The position numbers were made by a program, and so were the translations under genes. DNA of 64,000 nucleotides from Limonium bicolor (Eukaryota > Streptophyta > Magnoliopsida > Caryophyllales > Plumbaginaceae). This document shows, piece after piece, positions 1-11,252 of this stretch (positions are counted from its first letter, which is position 1; each line of letters begins with the position of its first letter). The stretch is from contig CM041777.1 of the NCBI GenBank assembly GCA_023374045.1, forward strand, positions 86,608,300 to 86,672,299, read 5' to 3'. Under the pieces are notes generated by a model. That model did not search any database. It saw nothing but the letters and a program-made list of their open reading frames with translations, and was not told the DNA's origin.

Positions 1-484
1 CGTCCGACCCACCGTCCGACCCAACACCTGGGTCGGACCATTCCAGTAAGTTTTCGTTCTCTGAAATTCATCCGTCCGACCCAGCACTGTTCTGTCCGAC
101 CCATACACCTCTGGGTCGGACCATTACAGAATATTTCGGTCCTGTTGTCCAAGCTATGTCCGACCCATGTCCAACCCAACCTCTAGGTCGGACGAAGTCA
201 GAAACTTTGACATAGAATTTTTTGCCCGTCCGACCCATGTCCGACTCACGGCCCTGGGTCGGACCATTCCAGAAAGTTCAGCTCTGTTGTCCAAGTGGCG
301 TCCGACCCACGTCCGACTCACCCTCTGGGTCGGACGGAGTCAGAAACTTCGACAACAGTTTTTTTTGCCTGTCCGACCCATGTCCGACTCACGGCTCCTG
401 GGTCGGACCGTTCCAGAATGTTTTATTTTCGTTACTTAAGCCTTGTCCGACCCAGCGTCCGATCCAGGCTGTGGGTCGGACAGT
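1..484. repeat. Inverted-repeat array, GTCCGACCCA / TGGGTCGGAC
   Basis: About seven modules spaced roughly 65-85 bp apart each hold one or two copies of GTCCGACCCA (or GTCCGACTCA) followed within 5-15 bp by the complement TGGGTCGGAC, so each can form a short hairpin. Spacers are also related: ATTCCAGAAAGTT-like and GTCAGAAACTTYGACA-like blocks alternate, giving a higher-order repeat (compare 227-300 with 365-430). The array begins before the window and decays after about 484. Confidence 0.9.
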
Positions 485-2392
485 AGCAGAACACTGCTAC
501 AGGCTTTGTTTTTCAATTCCTTTCTTACCCATCTCTTCCCCAACCTTCCTACATGTAACCCCACATGATATAATGCCATTTAGGCCTCCTAAAATACCTT
601 AATCCATTCTCCAAATACATTACTCAATCCTAGTCATACTTACACATTTTTCCTCCTTTCATTTCAACACTTATACTAGTTTCCTCACACTAATGCTACA
701 GATTTTGGTTTTCCACATTATGCTACAGATTTTTAACCTATCATTTACCCTTCATTACTCTCTCAACTAATGCTACTCTTAGCATCTTAAATACACTAGT
801 TCACTTCTAGTTACATCCCATTAACCAACTCTTTTCCCAAATCTGTTTCAAGGCATTAAACTACTCCCATTACACTCTCCACATACACCTAGTCACTACC
901 TAGGTTGTTTTCTCATCTTGACCATTCAAGTCCTCAAATTCCTAGATAAAATTTGACATAGTCTCCCCTATATTTTAACATTCTCCACACATTATTTCAG
1001 CTCACATATTCATATCCTCACCACCTGTTTACACACACTTCTTATACACATTCCAACACTACTACAACAACATAAATTCCTGCATATACTCAATCAATAC
1101 CCAATGTTTTCCCAAGCTTTTAAAACTCATTTAAAACTTCAAAAACTGTTACATTCTTTTCTCCAATACATTACTACATTACTACTACTCATACTACACA
1201 CATTCCACATTGTTAGATACTTAAAAATCTATTACAATGCAACACACAAACTAACCCAAGGTAGGAGCATTACCTTGACTTGCTAGTTTTCTCTTTCTTT
1301 CCTTTTGCTTCTCTTCTTTTCCTCTTTCCTTCTTCCCTTGTTCTCAGTTTTTGTTCAAAAATGGCAATGCTACAACAAGCCATACATATCCATACTAGTT
1401 TAGCACCTTAACTTTAACTAACCCTAGAATTTAGATGTTTTAGGGTTTAGAAAAAGAGTATTACCTTCCAACCAATGTGTGGAGTTCTTGTCTAGCAAAT
1501 GAACAAGATTCCTAGCCCAATGAGCAGCCAAAATCGGCTGGAATGCAAGGAGTAAGACAAGACTCACTTTGAATTTTCGTTTTGTATATAAGGGCTAGAA
1601 AAAGGTAGGTTTTCAAGAATATTTTTACCTCAAAATGACAAGGAGGTGAAGATGCTTCTAATGGTGGACTTGAATCTTCAAATTGAGAATACCCACTAAA
1701 ATGAAAGTGGTCGTTTTCAATTTTTGAAAGGATGAAAATGTTCTCCTTTGCGAGGGGATTCCAATGGTATAATTTTTGTTGAGTTTGGAGAAGATTTGAG
1801 TGTTCAAAGAGAGGAGAGAAGGTGGTAGCTGTATGGGGGCTCACAAATCGCCATTGACATCGCAGGGAAGAAGAGAATAGAGAAAGAGAGGGAGGAGGAT
1901 GCGTGAGAGGGAGAGGGGAGTGAGGAGAGAGAGTGATTTTTTTGCTTTTAATTATTCCCTTTGTCTTTTAGCACATAAGAGAGAATAAAGAGAGTGAGAG
2001 AGGAGGGGGCTCTCGATCCCACACTCACACACACTCAAATTTTTGCTTTTTATTTATAAAAGTGGACACACTAAGTTTCTTTATTTGCATTCTCACCCCA
2101 CAACTTCCCGGTTGTTACAGTTTTTACTAACCGGTACCCGTTTTCCGGAATTTTCTCGTTTAATTAATTTTATTGGTTCTAAAGCTCCACTAATATTATT
2201 AGTGACTATCTAGTTGACCAAAATTGTTACGAGTCTGTTTGACCCCCTTAAAGTCGCGTTTTCCCGGTTTCCTCGAAAAACGCGCTTTAAGGTTCGTTTA
2301 TGCTTTTAACCCATTTTAAAGGTCTGTTTTCTTCAGGATTTGTTCCCTCGTATTTATTTAGGTGTAATTAAGCCTTTAAAAATATAATTAGC
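485..2392. other. Non-coding LTR body
   Basis: C/T-rich, low-complexity sequence to about 1500, then a purine-rich stretch (1855-2015), then AT-rich sequence. I see no coding, RNA gene or clear promoter. A motif near 2255-2290 (GCGTTTTCCC then AAAAACGCGCTTTAAGG) resembles the ACGTGCTTTAAGG block near the ends of the other large LTRs (26695, 37918, 43760), supporting common ancestry. Confidence 0.6.
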
Positions 2393-4192
2393 CTAATTAA
2401 TCACTGTTTTAATTACGGGGTATTTCACCAAGCAATGTTTGAACTTGACTGCGGTCACCACCTTGGTCATCATGTCTGCAGGATTCTCAGTCGTCCGGAT
2501 TTTCTGAACAAGAATATCCCCTTCTTCGAGTATCTCCCGCACAAAGTGATAGCGAACATCAATATGCTTCGTCCTTGCATGATAGACTTGATTCTTTGCT
2601 AAATGAATAGCACTTTGACTGTCACAGTGCACCGTGATGTGCCTCTGACCAACTCCCAAGTCTTTAAGCAACCCATGAAGCCAAATACCTTCCTTCACAG
2701 CCTCTGTCAGAGCCATGTACTCCGCCTCAGTCGTAGACAAAGCAACTGTAGACTGCAAGGTAGATTTCCAACTTACTGGTGCCTTGGCTAAAGTAAACAA
2801 GTAACCAGTAGTAGATCGTCGCTTATCCATATCACCAGCATAGTCGGAATCACAATATCCAACCACATTTGGACCACCTGTAACATCCTTCTCAAATAGC
2901 AGACCAATATCCACAGTACCTTGAATATATCGTAAAATCCATTTCACAGCTTGCCAATGATCTCTGCCAGGATCATGCATATATCTGCTCACAACTCCAA
3001 CTGCTTGTGAAATATCGGGCCTTGTACACACCATGGCATACATTAAGCTACCAACTGCTTCTGCATATGGGACTCTAGCCATATAGTCTTTATCTTCTTT
3101 AGTCTTTGGAGATAATTGGACACTAAGCTTCAAATGAGGAGCAAGCGGGGTACTCACAGGTTTTGTATTGTCGTTAATACCAAAACGTTGTAGCACCTTC
3201 TTCAGATATTGCTTCTGGGACAAACAAAGCTTGCCATTCCTTCTGTCTCTACTAATCTCCATCCCGAGAATCTTCTTGGCTTCTCCCAAGTCTTTCATCT
3301 CAAACTCTTGAGCTAACTGAGCCTTCAATCTATCAATCTCTGACTGATTCTTTGAAGCTATCATCATGTCGTCAACATATAAGAGTAGGTAGATGTACGA
3401 CCCATCACGTAGCTTGCACAAATACACACAGTGATCGTATTTGTTTCTCGTGTACCTTTGCCCTCTCATAAACAAATCAAATCGTTTGTACCATTGCATT
3501 GGAGACTGCTTCAGCCCGTACAATGATTTGTTCAATTTACAAACCCAATCTTCTTTACCACGAACCTTAAATCCTTCTGGTTGAGTCATATAGATCTCTT
3601 CCTCCAGATCGCCATGTAAGAACGCGGTCTTCACATCAAGTTGGGCTAATTCCAAATTCAGCTCAGCTACTAATGCCAACAAAATTCTGATGGAGGAATG
3701 TTTCACTACTGGAGAAAATACCTCATGGTAATCAATTCCCTCCTTCTGTGCGTACCCTTTGGCCACCAACCTAGCCTTGTAGCGGACATTGTTTTCACCT
3801 GAAGTCCCTTCTTTCTTTGCAAATACCCATTTGCAACCAATTGCCTTCTTGCCCTTTGGTAGTTGTGCCAACTTCCACGTGTTGTTCTTGTGAAGATAAT
3901 TCATTTCTTCTTCCATGGCACCTTTCCACTCCTTACTTTCCGAGTTTTGATTTGCTTCTTGGAAAGTCGGTGGTACCCCTTCATCTACAACTGGAAGTGC
4001 ATAAGCCACCGTATCCGCATAACGAGCAGGTTTGCGGATCTCTCTTCTGGGTCTTTCTTCTACAATCGGATCTGATTCTGTTGGAGCTTCCTCATTTGAC
4101 TCATCTACTCCTTGAGAGTCACTATCATCTCCAACCAATGGGTTTACAAATATCTCCTTCTCGAACTCCACCTTCTTTGGTGCTTTCTCCAC
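2393..4192 (-). pseudogene. Copia reverse transcriptase and RNase H (part of pol)
   Basis: A 599-codon open stretch holds the C-terminal half of a Copia Pol. RT_Ugly-type reverse transcriptase: W-x-x-A-M-x-x-E near residue 90, CKWVF near 122, the LYGLKQS motif near 224, and the catalytic YVDDM near 270. RNase H follows: CDSDYAGD near 447, [10 protein letters not shown] near 490, [15 protein letters not shown] motif near 560. It makes element cDNA inside virus-like particles and removes RNA from hybrids. The stretch opens just after an in-frame TAG at 4193-4195, so it is not an independent gene. The last eleven or so codons and the stop come from the Ty3-type LTR inserted at 2427, so the natural Pol C-terminus is missing. 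Confidence 0.92.
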
Positions 4193-4195
4193 CTA

Positions 4196-6414
4196 CTTCT
4201 GAGTTCCCTCTGTCTGGATGGAGTCTACTGTCACCTTCTGCCACAACGTAGATTCATCAAAGGTAACATCTCTCCTAATGATTGTCTTCTTTGCCTCTTG
4301 ACATCACAACCGGTATCCCTTTACCCGGAAGTAATCCCCATAAATAGAGCCTTCTTCGCCCTTGGGTCTAATTTTGATTCCTTCACATGGTAGGAAGCCA
4401 CAGAACCAAACACTCGCAAAGAACTATAATCTGTAGCTGGTTTTTCAGACCATGCCTCAAGCGGTGTCTTTCCACCAATAGCTGATGACGGTAACCGGTT
4501 CACAATATGGCTGCAATATGTTACCGCCTCTGCCCAAAATTGTCTGCCCAGCCCAGCATTTGACAACATGCACCGAACCTTTTCCAGTAATGTTCGGTTC
4601 ATTCGCTCTGCCACTCCATTCTACTGCGGTGTTTCCCTGACTGTGAAGTGTCGGACAATTCCCGCGTCTTTGCAAACCTTCAAGAATGGATCACTCTTGT
4701 ACTCTCCCCCATTATCTGTCCGGAGATACTTGATCCTTTGACCTGTTTGCGTCTCGACCGTCTTCTTCCATGTTAGGAAGATCCCCATCACTTCATCCTT
4801 AGTCTTCATGGCATACACCCAAACCCTTCGAGAAAAATCATCCACGAAGGTCACATAGTAGCGGTTCCCACCCAAGGAAGGTGTCTTGGCGGGTCCCCAA
4901 ACGTCAGAATGGACATAATCCAAAATACCCTTCATATTATGGATGACAGTGCCAAACTTCAATCTCTTTTGCTTCCCGAGAACGCAATGCTCACAGAAGT
5001 TTATTTTACAAGACTTCACACCTTTCAGCAATCCCTGCTTTGCAAGAATCTGTAAGGATTTCTCTCCAGCATGCCCCAGTCGCATGTGCCACAACTGAGA
5101 GTCACCTTTCTCCATGGGAGCCGACACAACTGCTGCTGTTCCTACTATTGTACTCCTCTCGTAGTAATACAGATTACTCCTTCTGGTGCCTTTTATCACC
5201 GTCAATGCTCTGGAAACGACCTTTAGAACCCCATCTTTAACGGCCCAAGAGAATCCTTTCGACTCCAATTGTCCTAGAGAAATGAGATTTTTGGTCAAGT
5301 TTGGAACATGCCGAACTTCTCTTAAAACTCTGGTTGATCCTTCATGGTTCTTCAACTTGATTGAGCCTATACCAATTGTTTTGCATGGGCTATTGTCTCC
5401 CATCAAAACGGTTCCACCCTTTAGTTCTTTATAATCAAAGAACCAATCTCGAATGGGTGACATATGGTAGGTTGCTCCTGAATCCAGAATCCACTCATCC
5501 TGGTTAATTTTTGAAGTCGATGCCACCAAAGATAGTCCTGATCCTTCGCTGTCGTATTCAGCTACACATGCGTCTTGAACAGCCTTGCCTTTCTTCTGTT
5601 TTGGACAGTCCTCCTTCCAATGTCCCTTTTCTCGACAAAGGGCGCATTCATCTTTGCCGAGCTTGGTTTTCGGTTTTGACCATCCTTTCTTCCCCTTTTT
5701 CTGAGCGGAAGAACAATCTCTCATCACTAATGCTTTTGCTGCTTCATCAGTACCAACCCTCTTTTCTTTTCTTCTCAATTCATGGTTGTACAGTGCTGCA
5801 GTGACATCCTTCAGAGAGACATCGTCCTTCCCATGGAGTAGAGTTGTTTCCAAAAACTCATACTCATCAGGAAGAGATCCCAGTAACATTAAGGCCAAGT
5901 CTTCATCATTGAATGTTACATCCAAGTTTACTAAATCAGCTACTAGTTGATTGAAACTGGTGATGTGGTTATTCATTGTGGTCCCCGAAACATAAGAAAA
6001 GCGGAATAGTCTTTTCTTCATAAAAAGCTTATTCTGACTGCTCTTCTTCATGAATTTTTCCTCCAATGCCCTCCACAATTTCCATGCAGATTTTTCTTTA
6101 GAGAATGCATATTTTTGTTCTCTCGACAGGCAGGAGCGAATTGTACCACAAGCTGCTCGATTCATGGCCTCCCATTCCTTTTCTTGAATGTCTTCCAGTC
6201 TTGTCTCTTCAATGGCGATGTCAAGACCTTGCTGAAAGAGAGCGTCTTGGACTTCGCATTGCCACATGCCGAAATGGCCCGTACCATCAAAAGTCTCCAC
6301 CGAAAACTTAGCATTAGTCATCACCCTTCTTGTCCAAATCGATGACGAGGAAGTTGATGACACTGTCTCCGGGGTCTTTAATTTGGGATCCTCCATTCCT
6401 GCTCCAATTTTCAT
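4196..6414 (-). pseudogene. Copia gag, protease and integrase (broken)
   Basis: Starts at an ATG at 6414, 100 bp inside the primer binding site. The N-terminal UBN2-type Gag is followed by a CCHC zinc knuckle (CALCREKGHWKEDC near residue 258), the aspartic protease site DSGAT near 313, a GAG-pre-integrase HxxxH...CxxC module (HMRLGH...CEHC) near 440-480, and the integrase core with the first Asp in HSDVWGP and second Asp in TDNGGEY. A TAG at 4621-4623 replaces the Gln normally found in TPQQNG just before the third catalytic residue; the same frame resumes with NGVAERMNR (E present). Around 4290-4325 a frameshift and a further stop break the integrase C-terminus. Gag packages RNA, protease processes, integrase inserts cDNA; none is intact as a polyprotein. 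Confidence 0.92.
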
Positions 6415-6513
6415 CTAGCAGCGCTACGACGTATCAACTGAACAAAGGAACGCTTTTCTGATGTGGAAGATCAGCCTAGCTGCAACCACAGAGCATACTA
6501 AGACAGAACCTTG

Positions 6514-6525
6514 GCTCTGATACCA
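6514..6525 (-). other. Copia primer binding site (tRNA-iMet)
   Basis: On the minus strand the sequence TGGTATCAGAGC, continuing CAAGG, lies 5 bp inside the LTR end. This is the usual complement to the 3' end of plant initiator methionine tRNA and fixes the LTR edge and element orientation. Confidence 0.93.
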
Positions 6526-6530
6526 CTTGT

Positions 6531-6914
6531 TGTGGAAGCGAATGGGTAAGAGAGTAAATTATTGTACTAGAAAATCACTCCGTACAGGAAAATTCCCAAG
6601 TCGTGGTAGGGTCACAATGGTCCCGTTTAAGAACCACTTCCTTAGAAAGAATTTCCTGACTGTAATTTCTTAGCACAATAAAGCACTACAAAATTACCCA
6701 CAATAGCTGCTAGATAAAGCTATAAAGAAAACACCGGAACTATAACTGATTTTGCTATTACTTCATAAATAGAGAGGGAAGACAATACAACTTAACTATA
6801 TAATAAGTTGTTTGTTGAAGGGATGAAGAGAAAGGAGAAAGAACACTTCATTTTATAACAAAAGGAGTGCTCCTTGATTTCCAAACCCACGATGTGGGAT
6901 GGACTATTTCCACA
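6531..6914 (-). mobile_element. Copia 5' LTR
   Basis: A 384-bp LTR bounded by perfect short inverted termini TGTGGAA...TTCCACA (plus strand TGTGGAAGCG at 6531 to TTTCCACA at 6914). It includes a CCCACATCG block near 6888-6900, common near starts of plant Copia LTRs. The target duplication outside it would be GTTTT (6915-6919); the partner is beyond the window. Confidence 0.85.
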
Positions 6915-9900
6915 GTTTTCCCCTCGACTGGATTAGCGACCTCTCCTCTAATCTCAATTCGTCCAATCCTTAATACCACCTCAGTTAGATGAGCTTGCAT
7001 CTTTTCTATTTTCAATTATCGATCTTTAATATATTGTTGTTCGAAAATCAAATATGAGTTTACAACAAAACGTCGCTTTATGATTGAACAAAGGAAAAAC
7101 CCTAATGAGCAATATGGATTCTACAATATAAAAAACATACTCTACCAATGAGACCACTGATAGAAAATTGGGAGATATTCCACTACAGGTCTCTAGTATA
7201 CACCAGTGAACCTAAATCGTGGTCTCTCGACCAACAGTTTGGGAACAAGGAAATTGCATATTCTAGTTGCATCTGTATCAAACTGGACGCACTTGTCAAG
7301 TATCTGAGCCTCTTCAGTGGGACCAAAGTTAGGTGACTGGAATATGGTTAGTATTTCACTTGCTAAATGAAAATTTACGTCATTATGTTGCCTATAAGTG
7401 CAAAAAACAAATAGGAGAGACGAAATCGGAGAACAAAGCGCGATGACTGATTGACAATTTAACTTTTATTTATTTATTTAATTTATCACGTATCACATGA
7501 GGTATTACACTAAATTTGAGTATCACGTGAGACATCGTGTCAGAAAATAATTATCATGCAAGACAGTGTTCTAGGGACTAATATCACATCACATGAGACA
7601 TCGTGCCAGTTATTTATATCACGTGAGACATCATGTCATATTATGGTACTACTAATTGTTTCAATTATTCTACGTTGCTTGATTGATCCAGTTTCACTTA
7701 TATTTATTTATTATGTATCACATGAGGCATCGTGCCCGAGATTAGTATCACATGAAGCATTGTGTCAGCAATAAATATCACGTTAGACATTGTGTAGACA
7801 CCAAAACTTCTCACCCCATAAAACAAATTATGTAATAATAACTAAAATATGAGGGGTCGTCGTCTTTCTTTCTCAAAATGTATTTACATGCATGCCGAAA
7901 CGAAACCATCGTTTTATGACAAAAAAAACATTAAACCAATTTTCCAGCATTTCAAAAAACTCAATCCTTCAAAATTAATTTCCACCGACAATTTACTTTC
8001 AACTCGTCCCTTTTCTTTCTTTATTTATTTTTCTATCTTATTTTCATCCTAGTCTAGTTGGATTTGCTTATTTATTAATCTATCCATTTCTATATTATTT
8101 TATTCATTGCTCGCTTATTTTTATTACATTCATGGTTATATTTTATTATTTATTAGTGTTTTCTTTTACTTTTATTATTATTATTCTTAGTATTATTCCT
8201 ATCATTTTATGTGTTTATTATAGTTGTTATTGTTACCATTATTTTGCTTTTATTATTTATGTTATATTTTCTTTGTCTTCATTTTATCACATGTCCCTTC
8301 AAAAGAAAACAATCATTTTATTGATACCCTCTTGTCTTACTCATGAATTCGTTCAGTTCGAGTTAACGCTTTCAGACTATTTCTTACATTTTTGCATGAA
8401 GCCATGTAGTTAGTGTAGGTGGTTAGTATGAGTATTGAGAAACTCATAGATCATGAGTTCAAATGTGAGTGTGAGCATGTATAGCTTTTTTTTAATGTTT
8501 CTGGTCAAACCAGACCATCAGATTGGTCACAACTCTTAAGGCCCAAGCTTCTACAGTTCCATTTCAGTTCTTACTTTACCAGCAATCAAACCAACCCATG
8601 ACTGATGAGGATAAGCCCTAGTCCACCATTAATCTGTTAACATCTATTCCTCAACTTCTCTTATAAAACAACCACAACAAAAAAAACCTAGTGACAGACG
8701 GTAGCCCCGATCGACCCCCATCCCCTTCAATAAGCATTCAACATTGCCAACAAACCCTCTCATTCATCCATCGATCATCTTCTTCGATCTTAAAAAAGAG
8801 CATAACCAATTCCTCCATTCTGGCTAGCTATTGATCGAATAGCACACATGCTCACACCTCCTGGATTTTCTTCATTCACGGTGATTTTGCAACCCTTGGC
8901 GACAAGAAACATACAAGGCCTATCCTTCATCTCTTTCTCGCTCTGTATCTCTTCATTCTCTTCTCTTCTGCTGGCGAACAATTATACTCTTCATTCTTGA
9001 TGAATTTGCAAACCTTGTTGGAGAAGGAGTACTCGCCAGCTTCTTTCCCTTCACTACCGGCCGCTCGAAACCGAAATGCGAATTCGAGACTCAAGTATAT
9101 GTGAACATATTTTTGGCTTCCTCATCACTCTCGCTATCACTCGAACTCCATCCGTGGAGTCTATATTCATGCCGATGCTCTGGATTTGGTTAAACGGAAT
9201 ATTACCGTGTTTACTTCTACCTTGCACCTGTTTCAATTTATCTCACCAAAACTTTGACCTGAATCGAGCCTTCATTGAACGAGTATGGCTCTGGCTGATT
9301 GCGTCAGTTATGCCATGTTCGAGTCTTATATCACCATCAAATTTTATTACTTCTATGTAAAGATTCGACAGACAGTGTAGTAATCAGGGCGGTTATGCTT
9401 ACGGTTTGAGTTTATTACTCTATTTACCCTGCTGTCCATCTGATTATGTTGATGAGCTAATATGTTTGACTGTTTTGTGGTTTAGTCCAGTTCGAAATAT
9501 CCTTCTCCATGTCATTACAGTGCTAGCCGGTGTGCCACACGTTCTAAGCTTTTCTTCTGTATATTGCTTCTCTGGTGAACAGGTTGTAAAACCTCCCTCG
9601 TGTACATTCTATTTTTCTTCTATGTGGATAGTGGCTCTCGATCCTGTTTTCTGATTTCCTCATTGAATATATTGTTAATTAAGCATGAGTTGATATATAC
9701 CATATGTCTTTGTTTAAGAGCTCTTGGCTATTATCGGAACTGAACATTCCGGCACCGATGTTGGATATCATTAAAAAGAAACTGCTTGTGTTTATCCCCT
9801 GATGGCATTTTTTAGATGTTGAGAGCTTTATTTTGGTTATTGGTTTGCTGATTTCGTCTTGCTGTGGTTTGATTCGAAATGAACTATATGTGTACTTGGC

Positions 9901-10358
9901 AATATTTTGGAGGTCATTATCTGTAAACTTGCATAAAAAAATTTGTGTGTGAAATACCTCCCCACCTAGTTTTGTTCATTTGCTTATTTTATGCACTAAT
10001 CCCTCTCTGGTTGCATTCTTTCTTTGGCTGAGGTACATTTTCTTTGAGATGTGGTTTGGACTTGTTGGCATGGAATCGACTTTCTTTGCAATTTGACAAT
10101 GGTTGTGCTTTGGGCTTGATGTGCAGTTATGGGTTTGGAAACCCCATTTGGTTAGCGTTGTTTATTGCAACCAACTTTTCTGGTTTATCTTTTACGTCTT
10201 GAATATGGTTTGGAAATTAGCTTTGAATTTCCAGGAGCATTTATTTGATTTGGGTTATCCGGTTTAATCCTTCGTATGTATGTATCATTTTGTATATACT
10301 TTTATTATTTAGCTGTTCTGTTTCTAACCTTCACTTAAGCCCTAGTTATAATCCTTTA
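6915..10358. other. Non-coding spacer DNA
   Basis: No convincing gene. 6915-7480 is mixed AT-rich sequence. 7490-7800 has a dispersed repeat (separate entry). 8030-8300 is T-rich. 8640-9660 looks promoter/5'UTR-like (TATA-like CTTATAAAACA near 8661, C/T-rich leader, intron-like sequence from about 9400 with CTGGTGAACAG at 9570-9580) but no protein-coding exon can be recognised, so I leave it unassigned. 9660-10350 is T-rich, intron-like sequence. Confidence 0.5.
7490..7800. repeat. Dispersed G-box-like repeat TATCACRTGAGACATCGTGYC
   Basis: About eight degenerate copies of a 20-23-bp motif recur in the same orientation, starting near 7496, 7522, 7552, 7583, 7618, 7718, 7748 and 7777. The best copies read TATCACGTGAGACATCGTG and contain the palindrome CACGTG; others carry CACATG. 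Spacers are unrelated AT-rich sequence of variable length, unlike a simple tandem array. Confidence 0.75.
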
Positions 10359-10547
10359 GGGCATCCACAATGGTGTGGATTCCACCCATAATGTTAAACA
10401 AGAAGAAAAAAAATGATGAGGTGGAGGAGAGAGGATGTAAGACACCCTCTTTTTAGAGAACATAGGTAAACAAGAGAGATTGTGAGAGGAGATAATAAAA
10501 TAATATTTGTTGGTGGGTGGAATCCACTTTTATTATTGTGGATACCT
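10359..10547. mobile_element. MITE, PIF/Harbinger-like
   Basis: The left end GGGCATCCACAATGG...GGATTCCACCC (10359-10388) is matched in reverse complement by the right end GGGTGGAATCCAC...ATTGTGGATACCT (10515-10547). TTA flanks both sides (10356-10358 and 10548-10550), as expected for PIF/Harbinger insertion. At 189 bp with no coding capacity, it is a non-autonomous element. Confidence 0.8.
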
Positions 10548-10899
10548 TTAGGTCATAGTCATTAGGATAGTGGGTGTCCCCATGCTTAATACCATTGGTC
10601 TATTTGTTGGAGGTGACACCCTAAACCTTAAAACCCACATCTAAAATACGTATATAATAAAAAATTGACTCTAATCTCAATTTCCAAATTCAAGGTTCTC
10701 ACCAACAATTCAGCCCTTCATTTCCCATTTCAACCCTTCATTTCCCTTTTCAAAAATAAAAAATTGTCTCTTAAGTTTCCATGATCACTTCATAAAAATA
10801 ATCTCAAAAGATCAATCTGCTTTTAAGTTCTTAATTTTTCGGTGGACTCAATCGGATTTTCTTCTTGTATTTTTAAAATTTTGTTTTCAGAAATCTAAA
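10548..10899. other. Non-coding, nothing recognised
   Basis: AT-rich sequence between the MITE and the probable Tat-lineage LTR; no coding, repeat or RNA feature seen. Confidence 0.4.
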
Positions 10900-10929
10900 T
10901 AACATAAAATAACCATAAGTCCAAATGTC

Positions 10930-11100
10930 AACCCAAACCCGAGGCCCATTAAGCCCACTTAGCCCATTAAGTCAACCTGGCCCATTAAGCCCAATTGGCC
11001 CATTAAGCCCACTCGACCTATTTAGCCCACTCGGCCCATCAAGCCCAATAGGCCCATTAAGCCCTTCGGCCCAGAAACACAATTTGGCCCACGCCTAGTC
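10930..11100. repeat. GGCCCATTAAGCCCA short repeats
   Basis: At least nine degenerate copies of GGCCCATTAAGCCCA-like units occur back to back. Each holds GGCCCA, the reverse of TGGGCC (the plant site II core bound by class I TCP factors). Whether they act as promoter elements here is unknown. Confidence 0.75.
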
Positions 11101-11157
11101 AATCCAAAAGCCCCAATTTGGCCCAAACCCTATCTGGCCCATTTAGTCCAAGTCTGA

Positions 11158-11252
11158 CTTGTTTTCCAAGCTCGGACCATTTTTCAAGCTCAGCCTGTTT
11201 TCCAAGCTTGACCCGTTTTACAAGCCTGACCCGTTTTTCAAGCTTGACCCAA
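11158..11252. repeat. Minisatellite, TTTTCCAAGCTTGACCCG units
   Basis: Five head-to-tail units of about 18-21 bp (for example TGTTTTCCAAGCTTGACCC, GTTTTTCAAGCTTGACCC). It is followed by ATTCAATTCAACCCA-type low-complexity sequence to about 11400. The open frames across this stretch are products of the repeat, not genes. Confidence 0.75.

Larger units (their letters stand above)
1..2427 (-). mobile_element. Partial Ty3-type LTR (terminal part)
   Basis: The right edge reads GGGGTATTTCA (2417-2427), the same terminus as the other large LTRs in the window (26997, 38223, 44220, 46991); on the minus strand this is the LTR start TGAAATACCCC. It abuts Copia reverse transcriptase/RNase H coding sequence abruptly at 2428, so it is an LTR inserted into that element; its left end and left target duplication lie outside the window. 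The layout (inverted-repeat array, long C/T-rich stretch, purine-rich stretch near 1860-2000, AT-rich end) parallels the solo LTR at 39674-44220. No coding capacity is supported; open frames here are chance. Confidence 0.7.
2428..6914 (-). mobile_element. Ty1/Copia retrotransposon, Tork-like, 3'-truncated
   Basis: On the minus strand: 5' LTR (6531-6914), tRNA-iMet primer binding site, then gag, protease, integrase, reverse transcriptase and RNase H in Copia order (integrase before RT). The 3' end is lost where a Ty3-type LTR joins RNase H coding sequence at 2427/2428; the rest and the 3' LTR must lie beyond the left edge. The coding region has nonsense codons near 4193 and 4621 and a frameshift plus stop near 4290-4325, so this copy cannot make a full polyprotein. 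Confidence 0.93.

Noticed and set aside
1104..1286. Small open frames in the LTR body
   Set aside because: Low-complexity composition, no domain, and located within LTR sequence; treated as chance.
8410..8500. SINE-like stretch (GGTGGTTAGTATGAG ... GAGTTCAAATG ... poly-T)
   Set aside because: Weak A/B-box matches only; no duplication or body similarity could be shown.
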